A stretch of DNA of 38,160 nucleotides from the NCBI GenBank assembly GCA_030267965.1, contig BRYA01000336.1:120870-159029 (forward strand), in the 5' to 3' direction. This document shows, one piece after another, positions 21,001 to 31,423 of this stretch (position 1 is its first letter; every line of letters begins with the position of its first letter). Under the pieces are notes generated by a model. That model was not told the DNA's origin and ran no database searches. It saw only the letters and a list, made by a program, of their open reading frames with translations. The position numbers and the translations under genes are program-made. This DNA is from Triparma columacea. Taxonomy: Eukaryota; Sar; Bolidophyceae; Parmales; Triparmaceae.

Positions 21001-21394
21001 TCCTACTAACTGGACGTATATGGAATTCCGCGTGCCCGTTAAGAGGAATAATAGCGAGGGAATTTCCGAGGATGTTCAATGGATTAAAGCGAGGGCTGAG
21101 CGGGAACGGGAGGGGAACGTGGTCAAGAAAAAAATCACGGTTGAGAACTCCCCGTTCACCAACCTCTTCGTACAACCGTGGGCGGACGGGGCCGAGGTGA
21201 TGGTCGGAAATGGGGGAATCGAGCAGGATAATCGTCACGTTGAGTGGGAATTTCACGGCGAGGCTGCAGGAGGGGTTGAGGTGGAGTTGGAGCTCGACTA
21301 CGTCGGGAGGGAAGATTGGGATGGCGGAGAAGATTGGGACGGCAGCTTGGAAGCGGAAGGGTTGACCAGTAAGTACAGGGATTACTACGCTTAA
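18050..21394 (+). CDS. Type II membrane six-hairpin glycosidase-like protein with PAN/Apple-like insert
   Basis: Exon 1 is 18050-20011 (AATATG/GTAAGA) and exon 2 is 20129-21394 (after AACGTTAG). The phase-0 junction gives 1075 residues. A short cytosolic N-terminus with a Lys cluster (RNKKKKQR) precedes one membrane helix (IFFGLLIIILALGGLGVAGY), so the bulk is luminal or extracellular. A Ser/Thr/Pro stalk of repeats (TSSPTLSPT) follows, like mucin-type stalks of diatom surface proteins. Around residue 305 a segment with WGWFVFDTPEDCFAQCD and later QCWIGP looks like a PAN/Apple module. From about residue 565 the helical part (YYFLWSVYLMLYIDVGDGLE, DHHDFYANGNVLVWENVF, IPDGSYWNLWPLYRHK-like blocks) has the look of an (alpha/alpha)6 six-hairpin glycosidase. 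I cannot name the GH family or the catalytic acids. Cell-wall or surface glycan processing is a fair inference. Confidence 0.72.
18260..18515 (+). repeat. Coding tandem repeats, 27-base units within a 153-base duplication
   Basis: Eighty-five bases at 18260-18344 recur without change at 18413-18497. Between them, a 27-base unit encoding TSSPTLSPT repeats with small changes. The repeats form the Ser/Thr/Pro stalk of the glycosidase-like protein and probably vary in number between strains. Confidence 0.92.
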
Positions 21395-21534
21395 CCCTGT
21401 ATAGGGGGGTTGTAACGTTAGTTGGATGCGTTGTTGATATAAACTGGCCCCATCACAATTAATTGCCCTCCCTCCCTCTCGCCTCTCGCGCATCAAAAGC
21501 GAAGCAAATTTTAACCCTTCTCTCTTGCTTTTTC

Positions 21535-23665
21535 ATGGGTAGGCCAAGGAACTCATCCTTTGTCACCCGGGGCGAAACTGAAGCGTCCGCGACGGCAGCG
21601 CCCGAACCCGTACCTCGGCAGTCTACAGGTGTCTCCTTTGTCTACAAGGAGGAAGACTCGGCTGTAGATATTCGGTCAGATGAAGGCAATTTGTCGGCGA
21701 GTAATGATAATGGTCCGCGGACGGGCCCATCAACCCTATTCGAGGCGCTCAAAATTGCGATTTCGAGGAGGAGACCGCTAGAGAGCCTCTTGAGCAAAAG
21801 GGTGTCGGCCTCCTCCTCCAAGGCTCCCCTTTCTGCTCCTCTCCTTGGGGGGGAGGGGGAAAACGCGGTCGCCCGTACATCAGAAGGCGAAGATAGTGGG
21901 AGCCTCACCTTTATCGACCTTCTTGCTATAGGCATAGGCGGGACGATTGGTTCAGGAGTTTTTGTTCTGACTGGGGATGTCCAGCCTATTGCTGGACCGT
22001 CCGCTATCTTGTCTTGGATACTTGCCGGCCTCACCTGCCTGTTGTCAGCGTTCTCATATATGGAGTTGTCAGCTAGGATACCGACCAGGGGGTCCTGCTA
22101 CGTCTTCTGCTATGCAACATTGGGCGAGTTTGCTGCTGTCATTGGGGGTGTATGTTTGACGCTTGAGTACGGAATTTCGGGAGCAGGTATTGCAAGAAGC
22201 TGGTCTGGGAAACTCTCCTCCCTCGTTTCTCATCAGCTTGATATACAGTGGGGGGGGACCGAGGAGTTAGCCCTTGACCCTTTCGCTGCCCTCCTCCAGA
22301 TCATGGTGGTGATGTTATGTCTGTGCAAGCTCGACCTCGGCAAAAAGGTCATCAATGTACTCACCGTAATTAAGGTCCTCCTCGTTCTCTTCCTCATTGC
22401 AATGGGAGCCGGATCTGCCTTCCTCAACCCGTCAGACTACCCCAACATCTTCAAGGACTACGACACCTTCTTCCCCGAGGGGGTTGGAGGAACTGTGAGG
22501 GGCACGAGTCTCCTCTTCTTTGGGTTCATAGGCTTCGACGAGGTGTGCTGCATGGCTGCGAGGGCCGATAACGCATCCGTGGTCATGCCGAGGGCAATTG
22601 CTGGGACACTAATTGGCGCCGCCCTTCTCTCTGCTGCCGCCCAACTCTCTCTCTCGTACCTCGTGGACTTTAGCGACGGGTCTAACTTGGACGACGACGG
22701 GAATGGAGGGACGAACTTTGAAGACGCTTTCGATGCCAAGGGTTGGGTCGTCGCTAAATACATCACTTCCGTCGGCGAGGTTGCCCTGCTTCCTCTGGTC
22801 GTCCTCGTTAGTTTCATGCCCCAGCCTGAGCTCCTCGCAGCAATGAGCGAAGACCATCTCATACCTTCTCTTTTCCACAAAATGGACGCAAATGGAATAT
22901 TTCGCGAAAACATGTACGTCGCCGGCGCTGTTCTTGTGCTCATTACGCTCGCCATCCCCTTTGAAATATTATGGGACGTGATAAGCCTCGGCGTCCTTCT
23001 CTCTTTCAACCTCACGAACACCTCTCTCATCATGTTGAGGTGTGGCAACGGAGGGAAGATGGTCTCGAGCAGGGTGGTGAGGAAATGGGCTGGGGCGCTT
23101 TGGCTCTTTGGGGCCTTGGGAGGGTACATGTCGTGGCACGGCTACTGCAAGCCACTGCTTGACGGGGATGAAATCACCATGCCGCTGACAGTTGTTGGAA
23201 TAGTGTCCCTGCTAGCTACCGTCCTTTCCCTGCGGAAAATCGACATAAACAGGTGAGAGATGAGGCGGGGAGCGAAGCAACGTTACCGGCATATTATACG
23301 GAAACCTTCAATTCTCATCCGTCATCCTAACCCCTTGAACAACTCGCTGCACTCGCTACGCTCAATGCAGACAAGAGTTCGACGACATAACGACGAAGAA
23401 AGAAATCTTTATGACGCCCTTCATCCCGTACACACCAGGATTTGCAATTGTGCTAAATTTCTTCCTCATGGCGCAATTCAGCTTGACCGACCACTGCATC
23501 TTCATCTCCTTCATCTTTGTGTTTGTTTTGTACTACTTTACTTATAAGACGGTCAAGCACCTCAAGAAACGATCACGCCCCTCCTTCCGGTTCACTATTT
23601 ATAAAGAGGACGTGGAGACCAACTTTGCCCGCTGTGGAGACGATGATCGAGTCGTAGTGTCATAG
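21535..23665 (+). CDS. Cationic amino acid transporter-like APC permease
   Basis: Exon 1 is 21535-23252 (AACAG/GTGAGA) and exon 2 is 23371-23665 (after CAATGCAG). A phase-2 junction gives 670 residues. ATG 21535 is the first ATG in frame. After about 120 hydrophilic N-terminal residues, the APC core starts with LLAIGIGGTIGSGVFVLTG, the helix 1 glycine motif that binds the amino acid backbone. It continues with AGPSAILSWILAGLTCLLSA, YMELSARIPTRGSCYVFCYA (helix 2-3) and FFGFIGFDEVCCMAARADN (helix 6-7), all typical of the CAT (SLC7A1-4) subfamily. Exon 2 supplies the last two helices (PGFAIVLNFFLMAQFS and the helix after DHCIF), making about 14 membrane segments as in CAT proteins. It should import amino acids, perhaps Lys/Arg, at the plasma membrane or vacuole. 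Specificity is inferred from family only. Confidence 0.9.
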
Positions 23666-23779
23666 AGTGCCCTACCAATTTTAAAAACAAATGTTCAGGC
23701 TTCTTTATTGCCCAACTCTTTCGGGAAGAGGACGAGGACAAAATAATAATTCCAAAAACCCAACCCTAACAGGTGTACT

Positions 23780-26700
23780 ATGGGCCAGACCGTTGGAAAG
23801 GCTCCGCTCCTTCCGGACGCCCTCGCCTTCCTCAATCTGCCCCGCAGTACCGTTTTAGAACTTTGGGAGGGTAAGGAAATAGTCTCAAAGCCCCCCCCCT
23901 CCCCCTTAACCGCCCCTCATTTCGGTCTGGGCTGTTGAATTTCTTGGCCTCTTTCAAGCCCCACTCTCCCCTTTTGGTCCCCCCCCACCACTCCACGTTC
24001 GCCTCCCGCGTCAAAAACCTAACTCTAACCCTTCCCTCCTCCCCTCCCTCTCCCCTCCCCCTCTCGAACTCGAACCTTACCACCCTTCCTAATCGCCTCC
24101 CTTCGCAGCTTTCAATGATATTGCCGAGGGTTTCGGTGAGTGTTGACGAAAGAGATGACTGGACGGGACAAAAGAACAGAATGCAACGCCCCTTCTCTTC
24201 TTCTCATGTGGCTCCTCCGAACTCTCCAACCTAACCCCATACCCTCATCCCCTGTCCCCATCGCCCTCCTCGCTTCTCCAGGCCTCACCCTTGACGAGTT
24301 TCAGGAGATCATTCGAGTTACGTTGAAGGAGTATTTGGGTTACAGTGATAAGAAGATGAACTCACTATCTGAGAATGTCTTTCATGTCTTTGACGATGAT
24401 GAGAACGGTCTGATTGACGCTCTTGAGTTCCTATCTGCCTTTGCACTCGTCTCTGGTATGAGCGTTTCCGAGAAGGTTAGGTACATATTCGGAATTTACG
24501 ACTTCGACGAGTCTGGCTTGTTGAGTGTCGACGAAATGACCCTTGCCCTCCGTTCCTCCATCTCTGGGCTCACCAAGCTGAGCGGAATCGATCCTCCCCT
24601 GGAGACGGAGCTCGAGCAGCTGTCTGTCGCCGCCTTCGACGACGTCCCGAGCTCCGGAAGCGAGGCAGGCATGATTGCCCGTGACGCCTTTGTGGAGTAC
24701 GCCGTGAAGACCCCCGAGCTTTCCTCCTGGATATGTTACTACGGTGACCTCGACGAGGTGGAGGTCGAGTCCTTTGGCGGCGAGAAATTCACCAAGGCTC
24801 TCGTTAGGAGGGAGGGCCAGCCTCTTCCTCGCAACAAGGACGATAAGGCCACCATGGATTTGGATTCTGGATCCGCCGAGTGGCTCCAAACTGAGTCTAA
24901 GGGCTTCGCCGAAAACTTCGTCCCCCAGCAGCCCTGGCAAAACACCGTCTCCTTCACCGAGCCCTCGAATCTCCCCAAGGACATCCCCTGGACCGCCCCC
25001 GACACCACCCTCAACTTGGACTGGATTCACGGCTTCAACTCGAGGGAGTCTAGGCAGAACCTTTTCTACACCAAGAGCGGGGACAGCATTGTTTACCCCG
25101 CTGGTTCGGTCGGCGTGAAGATGAGTGGCCTCGGACGCGACAAGGAGCTCGTGCAGGCCTTCGCCAACGACAACAACGACAAGATCAGCTCCCTGGCCAT
25201 TCACCACATCAGCAAAACCATGACCTACGTTGCCACAGGGCAAGTGGGCATCGTGCCCAAGATCAATATTTGGGCCACTAATACGATGGAGAACAAGGTC
25301 GTCCTTCTGGGCTTCCACAAGATCGGCATTGCCCAGCTCGACTTCTCCCCCAACGGCAAGCTTCTTGCTTCCGTTGGCATGGACAAGTATCACTCAGTTG
25401 CGGTCTACGACTGGGAGGCTAAGGTGCCTGTCTTCACTTCTGTTACCACCGAGCAGCCTGTCTTGGATTGCCGGTGGCTGACGGAGGATTCCTTCTCTAC
25501 CTGCGGGCAGAACCATGTTTACTTCTGGGATCGCTTGGGGAACGTTTTCAACCGACAGCGCGGCCTCTTCGGCAAGAAGGTCTCGCTTCAGTCGATGACT
25601 TGCGTCGCAGCCGTTAACAAGTTTGTGGTTACCGGCGCATCGACCGGACACCTCAGTATCTGGGAGGGCAGAAATTGCGTCCGCGCCATCAAGGCTCATT
25701 CAGGATCGATCACTGCCATGCACGTTCCCCTGGACGCTTCCGGCGAGGCTGTTGGCCTGGTTACAGCGTCGGCCGACGGCAAGGTGCAGCTCTGGTCAAA
25801 CCAACTCGAAGTTGGATCCATGTTTGATATCTCCGCGCTGGGATGCATCGACCGCTGCGTCTCCGGAGTCGCCTGGGACCCCAGCAACAAGAAGATACTC
25901 GTTGGTATGTGGAGCTCTGAAATCTACGAGATCAACGACAGCGAGGGGTACAATATCCACGACGGCCCCCTAGTCGCTGGGCACTTCAGTCAGAGCGTGT
26001 GGAACATTGCCGTCAACCCTATTAATGCCAACCAGTATGCCACAGTCGGTAGCGACAAAACCGTGAGGCTCTGGGACGCTTCTAAGAAAAAAGTGATCAG
26101 GATGGTCGTCCTCGACACCATGTGTCGCTGCGTCGCCTTTTCTCCTGACGGTCAGCAAATTGCCGTCGGATTTGGAGGCGGGGGAAAGAAGGAGTTTAAG
26201 CAGAAGAAGGACGGAGGCTTTGTCATCCTGGCGATTGAGGACCTCACCATCGTCCACGAGGCCAGGGACAGCAAACAGACCTTGACGGACTGCAAGTTTT
26301 CCCAGGACGGTACCACTCTAGCATTTGGTTCTCTCGACCGCTGCATATATGTATACAATGTCGGGGACTTCGCCTCCAAGGCCAAGTGCAGGGGCCACAA
26401 GGGGAGTGTCTTGAACATCGACTTTGGCCGGGTCTTTGGCACCAACAACGCCGTATTCATCCAGTCAAACAGCGACGTCGGGGAGGTCCTCTTTTGGGAC
26501 ATTGAGACCGGCGAGCAGCAAACCCCCCGTAATCAGAGGGATACGGAGTGGGAGACGCAGACTTGCGTTCTTGGATTCCCCACCAAGGGGGCTTGGGGAC
26601 CTTACGACGACGGCGGCAAAGTCACGACGTGCTGCCGCTCTTCTTCCGGGGAGCTCCTCGCTACTGGCGATGATTTCGGGCGCATCAGAATATACAGGTA

Positions 26701-29700
26701 CCCTGCCATCCACAACGACCAGAACTTTGTCTGCTTCACCGGGCACGCCGCTAGGATTACCAACGTCCGCTTCTCGCCGGACGACAAGTTCCTCTTTTCC
26801 TCCGGGGCTGATGACTGCTGTGTCTTCCAGTGGGTCCACGAGGCCGATGGATACGAGGAAGAGGCAGCAACCATCGAGCCGAACCCCGAGGACAGCAACG
26901 ACCTCGTTGATGGTAAGCCCTTCGATAAGCCAGAGGTCTGGGAAATGGCGAACAACGATGACATGAGCTTCGTATTTGCCATGGAGGAGAGGGGTAGGGA
27001 CGAGGACTTCACCCCCGTCAAGCCTTGGCAGAGGACCATTGTTGCTCCCCAGCAGTACGACGAGGATGCCACAGTTCCTGACGACAACCTTGTCCTGGAG
27101 TGGGTCCACGGCTACAGGGGCTACGACTGCCGCTCGAACCTTTTCTACGGCCAGGGAGGCGTCGCACTTTACCACGTCGGGAACACTGTCGTCAAGTACA
27201 GCATTAAGGACAATGAGCAGTTCTTTTACCAGGATGCTGTCGACGAAATTGTATCCTTGGCTGTCCACCCCTCTGAGCCCATTTGTGCCGTGGGGCAAGT
27301 CGGCAAGGTCCCTTACATTCATATCTTTAACTACGAGACCATGACGACTATCCAGAGATTCAAGGGCCTCCACCGCCGCGCTGTGTTGAATGTTTGCTTC
27401 GACCCTTCGGGACGTTACCTTTTGACCATCGGGGCAGATACGTACCACAAGATGGTCATCTTCGACTGGTCGAACGGAGTCGTCAAGGCCTCTACCAATA
27501 CCGTCGAGGAGAAGACCCTCGCCGTCGACTTCACCAGGGATGGCAAGGGCGTCGTGCAAGTTGGTGTCGACTTCATTAGGTTCTGGGACATGAGTGGCCG
27601 CAACCTCAATTACAAGACGGCCATTTTGGGCGGGAAGGGGAAGATTCAGCCCTTCTTTAGCGTCGGATGGACGGGAAACTACCCCGTCGTTGGAACAACT
27701 GACGGACACTTGTACAGATTCCTTGGGAGGAAGCTCGACGTCTCTGTCAAGGCTCACAGCTCGACCGTGTACACCATCGACTCTACCAACCAGGGCATCG
27801 TAACGGGATCCAGGGATGGTGTCGTGAAGCTCTGGTCGCAGTCCCTCGAATGTTCAATTGTAGTTGATATGCAGATGTTGGGATCCCTTCATCCTCCCGT
27901 GAAGAGTGTTTGCTGGGACAACGAGCTTGGCAAGGTTCTGGTTGGGACGGCTGGTAACGAAATATGGGAGGTCGCTGCGAGCGACGGGCAGAACATGCAC
28001 AAGGACGGACCTCTCGAGCAGGGCCACTTCGACAACGAGCTGTGGGGCCTCAGCATCAACCCCGCCATGCCTCACTATGCCACTGTCGGCGACGATAAGA
28101 CACTCCGCGTTTGGGATCTTTTCGAGCACAAGATCATCAAGATGACTGCGCTTGAGATGATGTCTAGGGCCTGCACGTACGACCCCACTGGCACTATGAT
28201 TGCTGTGGGATTCGGATCTCCCGTGAAGAAGTCGACGAAGCAGTTCGACGGGAAGTGGATGATTATGAACGAGGAGGACTTCAGCATCATCTACGAGGCG
28301 CGAGACTCGCAGAAGTGGATCACCGAAATGAAGTGGTCGCCCAACGGAGAAAAGATTGTTGTGGGCTCCTGGGACAACAAGATATACCTTTACGACGTCG
28401 ATTCCGGGGACCGCTCGAAGCTCCAGGTAACCATGACGGCTGTCATCAACCAGCACAATAGCTTCATCACGCACCTCGACTTTTCAAAGAACTCCACGTA
28501 CCTTCAGTCTAACTGTGGGGCCTACGAGCTTTGCTATTTCGAGGCCGACACTGGCATGTTTATCCCCGCCGCCTCTCGCCTTAAGGACACTCAGTGGGAG
28601 TCCCAGACATGCGCCCTCGGGTGGCCCGTGCAGGGCTGTTGGCCCGCGCAGAACGACGGAACGGAGATCACTTCCGTCGACTGCAACTTAACGAATGAGT
28701 TTGGTAACCGTGTTGTTGCCTCAGGCGACAACTTTGGCCGCCTCAGGCTCACGAGGTACCCTAACCTCTCCTCCTTTTCAACGAGCAAGAAGTATAGGGG
28801 GCACTCAGGACACATTGTCAAGTGCAGGTGGGCTGGAGGGGACTCTCATCTCATCACTCTCGGAGCTAAGGACAAAGGAATCTTCATTTGGCGGCACGAA
28901 GCCGACGACCAGGCAGTCATGGACTATAGGGCTGTGACCGCCGAGGTTGTCGACGACAGTGACGTCGAGGTTGAGATGCCTTCAGCCCTTGGCGAGGTCC
29001 CGGATGCTGAAGGGGAAGAAATTAAGGACACCCAAATGGATAAACCGTGGATGGCGGGACTGGTCGAACCTAGTGATCCACCCCCTTCCAACCCCGACGC
29101 GCCCGACTCGAAGCTCGAGCTAATTTACGCTCACGGTTGCGAAACTCAAACGACCCGCAACGCCGTCCTATACAATGCCAAGGCCGAGGTTGTCTACCCC
29201 AACGCCGGGCTCGCCGTGATTTACAACAAGGACGAGCACGCCCAGAAGTTCTACAGGGGACACGAGGGGAACAGCGTGTCCGCCATGGCCATGTCCGTGG
29301 ATGGGAGGCTGTGCGCTTCAGGCGACGCTTGCTTGCGCCCGATGATTAGAGTCTTCGACGCCTGCACGGCAGCTGAGATTGTCTGCCTTCCAGAGTTCCA
29401 CAGGAACTGCATTGTCAGCTTGGCTTTCTCGCCCGATAATAAGTGCCTCGTTTCCATGGCGTCGGATGCGGACAGGTCCATCTGCATATGGTCGAGCCTT
29501 TCCGGGAACTGGAATGACGGTCAGATGCAGTGCAACTCAAAGGGGGCCAACGAGAAGGTCTTCTTTTCCCAGTTCAACTCTCCAGGGGCCGAGTTCCAAA
29601 TGGTGTCGGGAGGCATGTCTCACATCAAGTTCTGGACTGTAGAGGGCGCAAACATGATCTCCTCCAAGGGACTGTTCGGGAACGTTGGCAAGGCCCAGCC

Positions 29701-31116
29701 CATGCTCTGCGGTGCCCCAGTGGGGAACAAGTTCGTCACCGGAACCGTCAGCGGGCACCTTTACGTGTGGATGGGTAGGAAGCTCGAGAAAATAATCAAG
29801 GCTCACGAGAGGGGCATCAACGCCATCCACAGCAGCGCGGGGGGCCTGTGCACGGGGGGGAAGGACGGCTTCGTCAAGCTCTGGGCCACCAACTTGGAGC
29901 ACCTGAAGAGCTACGACCTCACGGAGGCCAGCGTGCTCCCGCTGGATGTAGGGGTGAAGAGCGTGTTTGCTGGGCTGGACGTTACGGGGACGGTCATCAC
30001 GAAGATCCTGGTGGGAACCAAGTCCAGCGAGATCTACGAGATCGCCATGAAGTCCGGGAGCATGCTCCAGCTGCACGAGGGGCACTACACCAACGAGGTC
30101 TGGGGCCTGGCCCCCCACCCTACCGACAAGGACATTTACGCGACTGTGGGGGACGACAAGACACTCAGAATATGGTCCATCGGACTTAGTAGGATGCTCA
30201 GGAAGCTCAAGACGGACACCCAGATGCGCAGCGTCGCCTGGTCAAACGACGGAAAGTTCCTTTTGATCGGTTGCGGGGGTAACAGCGGGGGCAAGAGGGG
30301 GAAGAAGGACGGAGCCTTCTTGGTCATTGAGACCGCATCCTTGGACGTCAAGTTTGAGGGGAGGGACTCCAGGCACTGGATCAGGGACGTCAAGTACTCG
30401 CCGGATGGGAGCAGGTGAGGACAAAGGGGGGAATGAGTCGCGGAAAGAGGTGGAGGTGGAGGGGAGTGGAGTTGACAACACTCCTTATACTATACTATAC
30501 TTATATGCTAAACTAACCCCCACCTCAACCCCGTTCCTCCCCACTTAGCTTTGCGGTGGCTAGCATGGACCAGAAGATTTACCTGTACGAGACGAAGAAC
30601 TTTGTCCTCCGCGCAAAGTGCGAGAAGCACAACAGCAGCATCCTCTTCTTTGACTTCTCCACCGACTCCCAGATGATCCAGTCCGACAGCGCGGACCAGG
30701 AGCACCTGAACCACAACAGCAACGACGGCGCGCACTTCGGACTCCCGAGCCAGCTCAAGAACGTGGACTGGTTCTCACACACGTGCATATACGGATGGCC
30801 GATGCAGGGGATATGGCCACCCAAGAAGGCAGTAGGAGCGTCCGTCCCAGTCTGCGCTCACAGGAGCGGGGACAGGAAGCTCCTTGCTACCGGCCTTAAC
30901 AAGGGCGAGGTTAGGCTCTACAACTACCCCGCTTTGAAGTCCGCCAGGGGGATCCAGGAGCTCGGGCACAGCGGGGAGATTGCAAACGCGAGGTTCAGCG
31001 TGGATGATGAGCACCTTATTACGGTGGGGAAGAACGATAGGGCTATCCTTGTGTGGAGGGTTAAGAGCAGCATTAAGAAGGGCGAGAAGGGGAAGGAGGA
31101 GGAGAAGAAGGAATAA
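23780..31116 (+). CDS. EML: EF-hand plus triple HELP/WD40 EML-family microtubule-associated protein
   Basis: The four-exon model is 23780-23870, 24109-24135 (a 27-base micro-exon), 24282-30414 and 30549-31116, and gives 2272 residues. The first three exons join in phase 1 and the last in phase 2. The start MGQTVGKAP fits N-myristoylation. Two EF-hands lie near residues 76-87 (D-D-D-E-N-G-L-I-D-A-L-E) and 113-124 (D-F-D-E-S-G-L-L-S-V-D-E). Three HELP motifs begin near residues 283 (LDWIHGFNSRESRQNLFY), 975 (LEWVHGYRGYDCRSNLFY) and 1650 (LIYAHGCETQTTRNAVLY). Each opens a module of about 650-690 residues with a tandem WD40 propeller pair (YATVGDDKTLRVWD and variants). Triple HELP-propeller modules are the layout of animal EML5/EML6, which bind microtubules. 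The EF-hand N-terminus is not part of animal EML5/6. Likely cytoskeletal or flagellar, with calcium input inferred. Confidence 0.9.
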
Positions 31117-31423
31117 GGGAGGGTTGGTTTGGGAGGGGGGGATGCGGGGGGGATGAAAGGCGAGGGAGGGGAGGGTTGTAACAATAGCGTAAGGGTAGCG
31201 TAGTGCAGGGTTTGATTTAAAGTCATTTGATTTCGTTGAGTGAGTGGAGGGAGGTTTTGAGCTTTGAGCTCCAGGGCACACGATTTTGGATTTTGCAGCC
31301 TCCCAAAATTAGATATCCTCAATTTTGTAGAATTTGACGGTTTGTTGGTCATAAAATTGATATAAGGGATCATACACGCTGTTATACTACGGTATATCAA
31401 CATTTAGTTGCAATATCGCGGAT
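31117..31423. other. Intergenic spacer (307 bases)
   Basis: No gene is seen. The first part is G-rich and presumably the 3' untranslated region of the EML gene. The rest becomes AT-rich towards the sugar transporter start, where it presumably holds the promoter. Confidence 0.6.

Noticed and set aside
24431..27757. Long antisense open frames (about 320 and 430 codons) opposite the EML gene
   Set aside because: They mirror the GC-rich third positions of the sense frame, have no recognisable domains, and lie opposite clear HELP/WD40 coding sequence.
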